Shown: positions 25,908-33,919, numbered from the stretch's first letter. The stretch: 64,000 bases of DNA from Serpentinimonas raichei (GCF_000828895.1 NZ_AP014568.1:1557858-1621857), one strand, 5' to 3'. The notes: generated from the sequence alone by a model not told the origin. Made by a program: numbers and translations.

Positions 25908-27642
25908 CCTGAATCCGTGACCCCATTAGCAGCCAAACTCTAACCCAAGCCGAATCCGCTTTTAGACATGAATTCCGCTCTGGATTTCTCAAATTTGGCC
26001 CAAGCCGAGCGTGTTTGCGCGCCCATGCGCTATCAAAGCATGGGAACGGATGCGTTGAACAAGGCCGTATGGGTGTTTTTGCCTGCAAGCGCGCAGCCCC
26101 CATCCTTGGGAGCCTCCCAATTGGCTGATCTTTCTTCGGGTGCTGGTCGGCAGCGGCTGGGGCTTTGCGCTTGGCCGCTACAGCGCGTCAAGCGCGCGCC
26201 AGTGGCGCTCAAACACCGCAAAGGCCCTGTCGTTGGCCCCCAAGCCCAACACCCACTGGCGGGCATGGTCCACCATGCGGGCGGCCTTGAACATCAACTC
26301 CTGTATCACCGTGCGGATGCGACGGCGCTGCGCGCTGTGGCGCACCGGTGCATCGGGCCCGTGCAGCGTGTGCTGGCCAACCAAGCGCAGCAGGTTCATC
26401 GCCACGGCCGCCAGCGCGCACACCACGTAGTTGGTGTCGAACTTGCCCGAGGGCAGCCGGGTCAGATCCATGTCGGTTTTGAACTCCGAGTGAAACTGCT
26501 CATGCGTGCCGTGCTCGGCGTACAAGGCAATGACCTGCTCGGGCGTGAACGACTCAGGCAAGGTGGTGCTCCAGCCTTCCAGCACATACTCGGGCAACAG
26601 CATCTGCTGGCCCCGTTTGTCAACGGTGCGCTCGGTCAGGCGGTACACGCGGCGTGCTTTGAGGCTCTCGTTACCGTCTCTGATGGCCACGCTTTGCTCC
26701 CACAGGCACTGGCGTTTACCGGGGCGCAATACCGTCCAAGCGGTGTTGGCATCGGCTACCCGTGCCTGGGCGATGGTCTCTACCGGCGTGCTGCGCGGGT
26801 TCCACTTGATGAGCCACGCGACCTCGCGCTGCAGGGCTTTGGCTTGTCGGGCGATGGCACACATCAGCTTGGCCGAATCAAAGCCCGAGTCGGCCCGCAG
26901 CAGCAAGGGCGGCTGGGCCGCTGCCGTGACTTTGGCCGCCAGCGGCAGCAGCCGCTCGATGTTGTATTCGGTCTCGCTGGCCGAGTGCTGGGTGCCCGGG
27001 CGCAGGGCAAACTCCAGGCAAAAGCCTTGGGTGCCCAAGTAGGCCACCAGCGGGCAGTAGCCGTCCACTCCCGCATAGGTGCGCCCCACATGCTCCTTGG
27101 CCGTGCCGCTTTGGTCCATGGCGAAGGTGTCGATGTCCAGTGGCACATAAGCACAGGGCAGCGCCCCGAAGTCGATGGGCTGGCCCTCGAGCTTGAGGCT
27201 CAAAACCGCGGTGTTGATGTCATCGATCAAGTCAAACCAAGCTGGCGCGTGGGTGTCCAAGCGCTGGCGCAGGGTGGGCGACGAGGGCACCGATCGCAAG
27301 CCCAAGGCGCGGGTGAAGAAAGTGTCTTGGCGCTGGCCTTCGATGGCATCAAAATCGTTCTTGCCCAGACACAGCAGGCCCAGGTAGCTCTTGAGGATGT
27401 CGCTATTGGCGATGCCGCTGCGCACGGGGTAAGCGGGGTCGACCAAGGCGTTGAGATTGATGCGCTTGAGGTACTTGCCAATCAGGGCCAAGCCAGCGTG
27501 CTGGCTCAAGTCGTAGGGCAGTTGTTTGATGACAAAATCGGGCATGGGGGCTTCACCTTCAGGGTGAAGCCCACTTGGGGTCTAGAATGTTGATTTCAAT
27601 AGGGAATCAGCAGTATTTTTGGTGCGGGGTCACGGATTCAGG
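25908..27642 (-). mobile_element. IS1380-family element, copy 1 (1,735 bp)
   Basis: The ends are inverted repeats CCTGAATCCGTGACCCC and its complement. A direct repeat TCTTTC lies immediately outside each end (25902-25907 and 27643-27648) as target duplication. The only gene is the transposase at 26178-27545. It is nearly identical to copy 2 (29650-31384), same length and orientation, differing mainly in a cluster of substitutions around 27305-27460. It interrupts an integron cassette gene. Confidence 0.92.
26178..27545 (-). CDS. IS1380-family transposase
   Basis: The 455-residue DDE transposase begins MPDFVIKQLPYDLSQHAG. The catalytic region includes LDIDTFAMDQSGTAKEHVG, LLLRADSGFDSAKLM and, near the C-terminus, EQFHSEFKTDMDLTRLPSG with the catalytic glutamate, typical of IS1380. 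The C-terminal half ends ERHWRALDAL. It is complete and near-identical to the protein at 29920-31287 (one visible change, Thr to Ala at RQDTFFTRAL). A long plus-strand frame over the same DNA is only an antisense shadow. Confidence 0.95.
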   Translation of the reverse strand: MPDFVIKQLPYDLSQHAGLALIGKYLKRINLNALVDPAYPVRSGIANSDILKSYLGLLCLGKNDFDAIEGQRQDTFFTRALGLRSVPSSPTLRQRLDTHAPAWFDLIDDINTAVLSLKLEGQPIDFGALPCAYVPLDIDTFAMDQSGTAKEHVGRTYAGVDGYCPLVAYLGTQGFCLEFALRPGTQHSASETEYNIERLLPLAAKVTAAAQPPLLLRADSGFDSAKLMCAIARQAKALQREVAWLIKWNPRSTPVETIAQARVADANTAWTVLRPGKRQCLWEQSVAIRDGNESLKARRVYRLTERTVDKRGQQMLLPEYVLEGWSTTLPESFTPEQVIALYAEHGTHEQFHSEFKTDMDLTRLPSGKFDTNYVVCALAAVAMNLLRLVGQHTLHGPDAPVRHSAQRRRIRTVIQELMFKAARMVDHARQWVLGLGANDRAFAVFERHWRALDAL

Positions 27643-27951
27643 TCTTTCGTCATCAGTGGTCTTTCGCTCTATAGCACGACTGGCTCGTTCGCCGTTGAGT
27701 TGTACGCCAATATGGTGAACCTGATTCCTCAGCGCGGCGATAACGGTCTGTGCATTCGCGAGCTTCGTGAGGACTCCGTCCAACCGCTCCTGCAGATCCG
27801 ATTCTCCGGATTGAGGCTTGATAATGTCGGCATGGGAGGGTAAGTGCAGCGTCCCATCGGGCCGATACACCAAGTATCCGCCGTCTGTTCCTGAACGGAC
27901 GGTGAAGCCTGGGTTCCTGCGCGCAATTTCCAGTGCTGTTCGATAGTCCAT
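27643..27951 (-). pseudogene. Cassette gene A, 5' half (cut by IS1380 copy 1)
   Basis: It begins with ATG at 27949-27951, 16 bp from the attC box at 27967. It reads MDYRTALEIARRNPGFTV, a short beta-rich section with GGYLVYRPDGTLHLP, then a coiled coil (LQERLDGVLTKLANAQTVI) up to KTTDDER at the insertion point. The remainder is at 25671-25907. Apparent residues PESVTPHQKYC after that point come from the IS end. Confidence 0.8.
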
Positions 27952-27966
27952 GGCGTGGCAAGTGCG

Positions 27967-28027
27967 GCCTATCGTCGAGGTTAACCGGCGTGCCGAAGGC
28001 CCGTCCGAGTTGAACCGCAGGTTAGGC
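27967..28027 (-). repeat. Integron attC site (third)
   Basis: This 61-bp site is nearly identical to those at 31935 and 28668. On the minus strand it has GCCTAAC, then CTGCGGTTCAAC, a short palindromic centre (GGGCCTTCGGCACGCC region), CCGGTTAACCTC and GATAGGC. The last box has one change from GTTAGGC. Layout is that of attC with R'', L'', L' and R' boxes, oriented with the minus-strand genes. Confidence 0.88.
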
Positions 28028-28125
28028 GCTGTGGGGAAGGGTGCTGCGGCCTTGGAACGCTGCGGCGCTGCCGGAGATTATGGCCGGGGCTGTGGATGAA
28101 GGCATACGCGGTATGCCCGAGCCGC
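28024..28125 (-). repeat. Conserved pre-attC segment, copy 2
   Basis: The segment is shared with 24928-25030 and 31992-32085. In the minus strand it translates TAYAFIHSPGHNLRQRRSV and runs on into attC. A short frame starting near 28205 (MLRNLALKLTCAVNTKR, then a hydrophobic LACCFAIWVRLGHTAYAFI) could encode a small membrane peptide, but expression is uncertain. Confidence 0.6.
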
Positions 28126-28194
28126 ACCCAAATGGCAAAGCAGCAGGCCAATACCCGTTTGGTGTTGACAGCGCAGGTCAGCTTGAGCGCCAAG

Positions 28195-28641
28195 TTACGC
28201 AGCATTGGATGGATATTCCCCGCGCCAAAGTTGAGCAATAATTCGTTGAAAATCATATATCGACGATACGTATTCTTCATTTGTACAGTTACTCGTGGTT
28301 ACGAGCCAAGATGACTTTCCTGTCTTGCTGACGGTTCGGCCATAACGGGCGAGCTCGACTACGCATTCATCTTCGTTCAAGTATGGCCAACCACTGCGAT
28401 CAGGTGCTGATTTCGGACTGGAAGTGCTTACTGATTTTCCGTTCGAATCGTCCTGCCGCCGCGCCTCAATTTCTGCCAAGAATTCAACTTCGATCTGTTG
28501 TACTCGTAAGATTATGTAGCGCGCTCTGGCCCTTGCCAAGTCTCCGTCCGTAAGCGCATACGCCCGGGCCCAGAGGCCAGGGTGCGGAGGGCCTGACATC
28601 AGTTCGCTAGCCACTCGGTCGAAGAACAGTTGAGGATTCAC
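28195..28641 (-). CDS. Integron cassette protein of unknown function
   Basis: The 148-residue protein starts at GTG (28639-28641) 27 bp from the attC box at 28668. It begins MNPQLFFDRVASELMSG, has an alpha-helical middle (DLARARARYIILRVQQIEVEF) and a region ECVVELARYGRTVSKTGKSSW with a following YVSSIYDFQRIIAQLW. I do not recognise a family. Base composition is more AT-rich than the chromosome part, typical of cassette genes. Confidence 0.6.
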   Translation of the reverse strand: MNPQLFFDRVASELMSGPPHPGLWARAYALTDGDLARARARYIILRVQQIEVEFLAEIEARRQDDSNGKSVSTSSPKSAPDRSGWPYLNEDECVVELARYGRTVSKTGKSSWLVTTSNCTNEEYVSSIYDFQRIIAQLWRGEYPSNAA

Positions 28642-28667
28642 GATGTGTAATGGACTGTTGTTGTACT

Positions 28668-28728
28668 ACCTAACGTTGAGGTTAACCGGCGTGCCGAAGG
28701 CACGTCCGAGTTGAACCGCAGGTTGGCG
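28668..28728 (-). repeat. Integron attC site (second)
   Basis: This 61-bp site has ACCTAACGTTGAGGTTAACC at one end, the same palindromic centre as its sisters, and GAGTTGAACCGCAGGTTGGC at the other. On the minus strand its R' box is GTTAGGT (fits GTTRRRY). The R'' box is degenerate (CGCCAAC). Confidence 0.88.
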
Positions 28729-28828
28729 GGGTAATCGGCATCCTGCCGAAAATCGCGCCGAAGAAACAGCCGTTATTCATAACCAAAAATTATTATCTAT
28801 GAGCAACTTCAGTGTTTCTTGAGAGGCG

Positions 28829-29649
28829 TCATGGGCGATGCGCTGCGACGTTCTGATCCGCCTGCCAATACAAGTGACGTAGAGCGAGGTTAGTAACTTG
28901 CTTATTGGACTCCACTTCGGTTAGGTAGGGATGGCTTAGAAAGAAAGTCGCGGACCGCAGGTTTATGGATACTCCATTAAGTCGTAACATCGACTCAGCG
29001 ACTACACCCGTCAAAGCGGAGCCGCTTATGCGTACTCTGCCAACATGCCGCGCTAGTCGTGGCGGTGGCTCAGTTAAGTCGCTAAATTCATCAGGTTGGA
29101 CAAGCGGCGGTGGGCCTGCTCTCACAAGATCTGAATAGTACTTGTCCTCGAGTAAATCGGTGATTAAGTTGGAACGGTCAATTCTCAACCGTTGCTCCGG
29201 CGTTAGGCTATGGTAATCAGTGTCAAAGATGGTTCTAGTTAACTGCTCGCGGAGTCTTACAACTTTTTGTTCGAAGTGATGTTCTTCAATATTCTCCGTT
29301 CGCCACTCGTTCACTCCCTCAGAAATTCTGCTCGCCCAGCTACAGAGTATTTTGGAATACAATTGGAATTCTTTGCTCCAGCTTTTCTGCCAGAGTCGAA
29401 TGTCTGAAGGAAGAATGCGCAGCACCGGCAAGCCAATGTCTCGCAAAAGCGCCGTCTTGCGTTTGTCTTTCAACTGACGTTGCGGATTATTGTGAGTTTG
29501 TCCGTCAACTTCAACGCACAGCAAGGGTCTGTTGGAGTCTTGACTGTGAATCACTATGTCTACGGGCCCGAGGCTTCTTATGGATTCGACTAGTTCGATG
29601 TTAAAGGAGTGCACGTACTCTGGAATCATTCGGTGAACTGCGACTTCAT
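28829..29649 (-). pseudogene. Cassette gene B, 3' part: PD-(D/E)XK nuclease-like domain (cut by IS1380 copy 2)
   Basis: After the IS boundary the frame reads VAVHRMIPEYVHSFNIELV, then VDIVIHSQDSNRPLLCVEVDG and KTALLRDIGLPVLRILPSD. This is the D...E-x-D core of a DUF2726/DUF559-like nuclease fold, followed by about 170 residues of unknown type ending NVAAHRP. Its 5' part lies at 31385-31927. Removing the IS and one TTCAT duplication restores HICLHEVAVHRM in frame, giving a protein of about 450 residues. Confidence 0.8.
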
Positions 29650-31384
29650 CCTGAATCCGTGACCCCATTAGCAGCCAAACTCTAACCCAAGCCGAATCCG
29701 CTTTTAGACATGAATTCCGCTCTGGATTTCTCAAATTTGGCCCAAGCCGAGCGTGTTTGCGCGCCCATGCGCTATCAAAGCATGGGAACGGATGCGTTGA
29801 ACAAGGCCGTATGGGTGTTTTTGCCTGCAAGCGCGCAGCCCCCATCCTTGGGAGCCTCCCAATTGGCTGATCTTTCTTCGGGTGCTGGTCGGCAGCGGCT
29901 GGGGCTTTGCGCTTGGCCGCTACAGCGCGTCAAGCGCGCGCCAGTGGCGCTCAAACACCGCAAAGGCCCTGTCGTTGGCCCCCAAGCCCAACACCCACTG
30001 GCGGGCATGGTCCACCATGCGGGCGGCCTTGAACATCAACTCCTGTATCACCGTGCGGATGCGACGGCGCTGCGCGCTGTGGCGCACCGGTGCATCGGGC
30101 CCGTGCAGCGTGTGCTGGCCAACCAAGCGCAGCAGGTTCATCGCCACGGCCGCCAGCGCGCACACCACGTAGTTGGTGTCGAACTTGCCCGAGGGCAGCC
30201 GGGTCAGATCCATGTCGGTTTTGAACTCCGAGTGAAACTGCTCATGCGTGCCGTGCTCGGCGTACAAGGCAATGACCTGCTCGGGCGTGAACGACTCAGG
30301 CAAGGTGGTGCTCCAGCCTTCCAGCACATACTCGGGCAACAGCATCTGCTGGCCCCGTTTGTCAACGGTGCGCTCGGTCAGGCGGTACACGCGGCGTGCT
30401 TTGAGGCTCTCGTTACCGTCTCTGATGGCCACGCTTTGCTCCCACAGGCACTGGCGTTTACCGGGGCGCAATACCGTCCAAGCGGTGTTGGCATCGGCTA
30501 CCCGTGCCTGGGCGATGGTCTCTACCGGCGTGCTGCGCGGGTTCCACTTGATGAGCCACGCGACCTCGCGCTGCAGGGCTTTGGCTTGTCGGGCGATGGC
30601 ACACATCAGCTTGGCCGAATCAAAGCCCGAGTCGGCCCGCAGCAGCAAGGGCGGCTGGGCCGCTGCCGTGACTTTGGCCGCCAGCGGCAGCAGCCGCTCG
30701 ATGTTGTATTCGGTCTCGCTGGCCGAGTGCTGGGTGCCCGGGCGCAGGGCAAACTCCAGGCAAAAGCCTTGGGTGCCCAAGTAGGCCACCAGCGGGCAGT
30801 AGCCGTCCACTCCCGCATAGGTGCGCCCCACATGCTCCTTGGCCGTGCCGCTTTGGTCCATGGCGAAGGTGTCGATGTCCAGTGGCACATAAGCACAGGG
30901 CAGCGCCCCGAAGTCGATGGGCTGGCCCTCGAGCTTGAGGCTCAAAACCGCGGTGTTGATGTCATCGATCAAGTCAAACCAAGCTGGCGCGTGGGTGTCC
31001 AAGCGCTGGCGCAGGGTGGGCGACGAGGGCACCGATCGCAAGCCCAAGGCGCGGGTGAAGAAAGCGTCTTGGCGCTGGCCTTCAATAGCATCAAAATCGT
31101 TCTTGCCCAAGCACAGCAGGCCCAAGTAACTCTTGAGGATGTCGCTATTGGCGATGCCGCTGCGCACGGGGTAAGCGGGATCTACCAAGGCGTTGAGGTT
31201 GATGCGCTTGAGGTACTTGCCAATCAGGGCCAAGCCAGCGTGCTGGCTCAAGTCGTAGGGCAGTTGTTTGATGACAAAATCGGGCATGGGGGCTTCACCT
31301 TCAGGGTGAAGCCCACTTGGGGTCTAGAATGTTGATTTCAATAGGGAATCAGCAGTATTTTTGGTGCGGGGTCACGGATTCAGG
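29650..31384 (-). mobile_element. IS1380-family element, copy 2 (1,735 bp)
   Basis: It has the same ends (CCTGAATCCGTGACCCC inverted) and length as copy 1. The duplication TTCAT flanks it at 29645-29649 and 31385-31389. Because this differs from the TCTTTC of copy 1, the two are separate insertions, not the arms of one composite transposon. They could still recombine as 1.7-kb direct repeats and delete the 2-kb cassette DNA between them. Confidence 0.92.
29920..31287 (-). CDS. IS1380-family transposase (copy 2)
   Basis: The 455-residue transposase has the same DDE features as copy 1 (MDQSGTAKEHVG, RADSGFDSAK, EQFHSEFKTDMD). Differences from copy 1 are confined to a stretch near its N-terminal coding part (31065-31200), where about ten substitutions cluster, nearly all silent. 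The gene is intact and probably functional. Confidence 0.95.
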   Translation of the reverse strand: MPDFVIKQLPYDLSQHAGLALIGKYLKRINLNALVDPAYPVRSGIANSDILKSYLGLLCLGKNDFDAIEGQRQDAFFTRALGLRSVPSSPTLRQRLDTHAPAWFDLIDDINTAVLSLKLEGQPIDFGALPCAYVPLDIDTFAMDQSGTAKEHVGRTYAGVDGYCPLVAYLGTQGFCLEFALRPGTQHSASETEYNIERLLPLAAKVTAAAQPPLLLRADSGFDSAKLMCAIARQAKALQREVAWLIKWNPRSTPVETIAQARVADANTAWTVLRPGKRQCLWEQSVAIRDGNESLKARRVYRLTERTVDKRGQQMLLPEYVLEGWSTTLPESFTPEQVIALYAEHGTHEQFHSEFKTDMDLTRLPSGKFDTNYVVCALAAVAMNLLRLVGQHTLHGPDAPVRHSAQRRRIRTVIQELMFKAARMVDHARQWVLGLGANDRAFAVFERHWRALDAL

Positions 31385-31927
31385 TTCATGTAAGCAGATA
31401 TGTGGAGTCATAGCACTAATCTGAAAGGCGACATTGCGCTCTATTAGATTTATGGGTTGCCGGTCTCCTGAGTAATTCCGAGAGATGCCCAAACGCGAAA
31501 CGGACTTCTCAACAAACTCCTCTGGCGAAACAAGTGGTTCGAATCGGAGCATTGGCGCGCCCCTCAGATCGAGGAAGTCGGTTGCACCGGACGCATCGGA
31601 TTCTTCATCAGTGATAAACAAGAGCGGCTTAGTTTCGATCTTGTTTCGACCATGCGCGATGGCAAAAAGTGCGCTCATCTTCTTGACATCGTGGGTGTGT
31701 CCAGCCTGATGCCTCGTTGGGTCGAAGAATGCCGACAATGCGCAGCCAGCAAGAACCACATGATCATCGTCTTCAAGGCGGCTAACAAGCCCGTTGAATA
31801 CAGCCCACTGACTTTGGCTGAGAACGGGACGGGCGTGCCAGAGCTCCGGCTTGGTCTCAAGCAAATACTCGTCGAGGAGAGAGTCCAGCGTTCTGTCGTT
31901 TTCCATGGGCGTAACCTCAAGTGCCAT
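31385..31927 (-). pseudogene. Cassette gene B, 5' part (cut by IS1380 copy 2)
   Basis: It starts at ATG 31927 or, with a GAGG 8 nt upstream, at 31906 (MENDRTLDSLLDEYLLE). It contains WAVFNGLVSRLEDDDHVVLA, FDPTRHQAGHTHDVKKMSAL and KPLLFITDEESDASGATDF, and reaches HICLHE at the insertion point. I do not recognise this N-terminal domain. The nuclease-like remainder is at 28829-29649. The start lies within 10-30 bp of the attC box at 31935, as for other cassettes. Confidence 0.8.
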
Positions 31928-31934
31928 CAATGAC

Positions 31935-31995
31935 GCCTAACGTTGAGGTTAACCGGCGTGCCGAAGGCACGTCCGAGTTGAACCGCAGGTTAGGC
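31935..31995 (-). repeat. Integron attC site (first)
   Basis: This 61-bp site has both outer boxes intact: on the minus strand GCCTAAC (RYYYAAC) at one end and GTTAGGC (GTTRRRY) at the other. The arms are CTGCGGTTCAACTCGG and CCGGTTAACCTCAAC around a palindromic CGTGCC TTC GGCACG centre. It is the best-preserved of the series and defines the consensus. Confidence 0.92.
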
Positions 31996-32209
31996 GCTGT
32001 GGGACAGGGTGCCGCAGCCTTGGAACGTTGCGGCGCTGCCCGAGATTATGGCCGGGGCTGTGCAGGAAAGCAAGCGCGGTGAGCCAGTGCCTTTCCACGA
32101 AGGCCTGCCACCAAGCAGCACCGACGAAGCCCACGACGGCTGCCCGCCAAGCTGTGGAGCTTGCCCCACCAGCATACCCAGCCGGTGCAAGCTCAAGCTT
32201 GTGGCTCAT
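31949..32209 (-). CDS. Possible small membrane protein of the right-most cassette
   Basis: The 86-residue frame MSHKLELAPAGYAGGASS, then a hydrophobic stretch AAVVGFVGAAWWQAF and LTALAFLHSPGHNLGQRR, runs through the conserved pre-attC segment and well into attC. The C-terminal part repeats in the segments at 28024 and 24928. Frames running into attC occur in real cassettes, but the conservation may reflect the DNA rather than a protein. It overlaps the HAD gene by 17 bp. Confidence 0.35.
   Translation of the reverse strand: MSHKLELAPAGYAGGASSTAWRAAVVGFVGAAWWQAFVERHWLTALAFLHSPGHNLGQRRNVPRLRHPVPQRLTCGSTRTCLRHAG
31992..32085 (-). repeat. Conserved pre-attC segment, copy 1
   Basis: This is the third occurrence of the about 90-bp segment next to attC (GGCGCTGTGGGACAGGGTGC, then CTTGGAACGTTGCGGCGCTG, then GAGATTATGGCCGGGGCTGT). 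The three copies differ by scattered substitutions only. Confidence 0.65.
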
Positions 32210-32756
32210 CCGGTGGCGCTGCTTGCCACCCCATCACAGGCGCGATCGTCCACTGCGACAGGGCATCTTGTGTACCCGCATCCGACACGCCCAGAGCGGG
32301 GTTGGTCCAGATGAACTGCGGATTCCACGAGGCCAACAGATGCGCGTCCTCTTGAAACATGGAAGGCCGGTCATCGAGCACGCACACCGACTCGATCTTC
32401 CAGCCCTCGACCTCCTGCCAGGTGTTGAGAGCCAAGTCGATGTAGGCCGCATGAGAGAGCGACTCACGCTCCTGCGGGGAAATCCACCTGTCGGTGCTGA
32501 TCACCCGTGGCGCCAGTTCCGGCCCCAGCAACTCGCGCAGGGCCTGATCGCTGGCGCGGCGCCGCCAAGTGGAATGCACCAGGATTTTTGCATCCGACCC
32601 GGCAAGTGCCACCTCCAGTTCTGGCAACCAGCGCAACAAGCCCTGGGTGCGCGCCTGCGTGGCCAACTGCCAGCCAGGAGCAGAAAAATCCAGCAGCACG
32701 CGGCAGTCTGCCGGGTGCAAGACGCCATCAAGGTCCAGGCAAAGAATGCGGCTCAT
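32193..32756 (-). CDS. HAD-superfamily hydrolase of the Swiss-army-knife-associated type
   Basis: The 187-residue protein begins MSRILCLDLDGVLHPADC with the HAD nucleophile Asp and second Asp (DLDGV). It then has ILVHSTWRRRA (motif II Ser/Thr region) and VCVLDDRPSMF (motif IV acidic pair). The build matches the HAD domain family associated with nucleic-acid repair proteins. Its ATG overlaps the stop of the coiled-coil gene by 4 bp, so both form an operon. It lies at the right edge of the cassette array, with no attC between it and the coiled-coil gene. Confidence 0.75.
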   Translation of the reverse strand: MSRILCLDLDGVLHPADCRVLLDFSAPGWQLATQARTQGLLRWLPELEVALAGSDAKILVHSTWRRRASDQALRELLGPELAPRVISTDRWISPQERESLSHAAYIDLALNTWQEVEGWKIESVCVLDDRPSMFQEDAHLLASWNPQFIWTNPALGVSDAGTQDALSQWTIAPVMGWQAAPPDEPQA

Positions 32757-33919
32757 GCTGCATCGCTTTGTGCCTCAGAGGCCCTTTGAATGATCAACTC
32801 CAAGCCCTTGACCGCTCGCTGGCACAAGGGTTGCGAGGCAGACACCGCCGCCGACCAGGCCGCCGACGGGCCCTTTTGGGATCTTCGCGCACGCTGCTGG
32901 TTTTGGAACTCGTCCATCGCCATGTCGCGCACCTGCTGCATCGTGCTCGGGTGCAGCAAAGGACTCTGCGGCTCCATCTCGCGCAGCAAGTCTTGCGCCG
33001 CCGTCATCGATCCTTGCCCGATTTGCACCTTTTGCAGTGCGCTCCAGGCCCCATCTTTCTGGTCTGCATGCAAAAACGCCAGCCGCCGCATATACACCTC
33101 GGTGAGCGCCAACTCGGCGAGCACTTGCACCCCGCTGGGGCGTCCCGGCACGCTAAAGCTCAGGCCCGCCTCACGCGCCACATCAAAGGGATCCATCCCC
33201 TGGCCCGGTATCGACATGTTGATGGAGGTCTCGCCCGCACGGCGCACGCGGTTGCGCAACTCCTGGTCGTGCAGCAGCGGGTTTTCTGGATCGGCACGCA
33301 GCAACTGCATCTCCAGCGCGCAGCGCAGCGTCAGGTTGGCCGCGTGCCAAGCCTGGAAGGTGTCGATTGATCGGCTCTTGCGCTGCACCTCTTGCTCCAG
33401 GCCCTCGACCTGATTGCGTGCGTCGTAATACACCCGCTTGGCAGCCTGCTCTTGCTCTCGCGCCTGAGTCAAGTCTTTGCCAAGCACGGCAAGCTGGCTT
33501 TGCGCCTGCGCAAAATCGGTTTTCGCTTGCGCTAAATCGGCTTGCGCCTGCGCCAAAGTGCCATTGAGCACCTGGTTTTCAGCACGGGCAGCCTCCATCT
33601 TGCCCTTTAAGGAGCCAGCAACCCGCTCCCACTCCGGCATCACCTCCTCCTTGTATTTGGCTATGACGTGCTCGGCAGTGGCGAGGTTTTTTGCGCGCAT
33701 CGCGCACAATTCCTGCAGCGACTCGATACCTGACCGCTGCGCTTCGATATCCGCCTGCTGCGATTTGATTTTTGCTAGCAATTGGTCTTGCACCTGCTCA
33801 TAGCGCTGAAGGCGGCGCTGGGTGTTGGCCTCATGGCGCGCATCCATGACGCTGCCAATCATGAGACCCAAATCGGCAACCGCCGTGGCCATCGACATGC
33901 CTGTGCGTCCGTGGTTCAT
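32753..33919 (-). CDS. Coiled-coil protein of unknown function
   Basis: This 388-residue protein starts at ATG 33917-33919 (MNHGRTGMSMATAVADLGL); the longer frame upstream is Cys/Arg-rich and unlikely. Residues about 35-215 are a long coiled coil with repeats such as LAQAQADLAQAKTDFAQAQS. The C-terminal third is globular (MSIPGQGMDPFDVAREAGL; EVYMRRLAFLHADQKDG). No signal peptide. I do not recognise a family. Coupling to a HAD phosphatase gene suggests a joint role, possibly nucleic-acid related. Confidence 0.65.
   Translation of the reverse strand: MNHGRTGMSMATAVADLGLMIGSVMDARHEANTQRRLQRYEQVQDQLLAKIKSQQADIEAQRSGIESLQELCAMRAKNLATAEHVIAKYKEEVMPEWERVAGSLKGKMEAARAENQVLNGTLAQAQADLAQAKTDFAQAQSQLAVLGKDLTQAREQEQAAKRVYYDARNQVEGLEQEVQRKSRSIDTFQAWHAANLTLRCALEMQLLRADPENPLLHDQELRNRVRRAGETSINMSIPGQGMDPFDVAREAGLSFSVPGRPSGVQVLAELALTEVYMRRLAFLHADQKDGAWSALQKVQIGQGSMTAAQDLLREMEPQSPLLHPSTMQQVRDMAMDEFQNQQRARRSQKGPSAAWSAAVSASQPLCQRAVKGLELIIQRASEAQSDAA

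Noticed and set aside
25968..27593. 541-codon plus-strand open frame over IS1380 copy 1 (and its twin at 29710-31335)
   Set aside because: It is the antisense shadow of the transposase, produced by high GC at third codon positions; no ribosome site or protein family supports it.
25908..31384. Composite transposon formed by the two IS1380 copies
   Set aside because: The outer flanks do not match each other (TCTTTC versus TTCAT); each copy has its own duplication, so they inserted separately.
24890..31995. CRISPR array
   Set aside because: The repeats are 61 bp, separated by whole genes of variable length, and have attC box structure; no cas genes are present.
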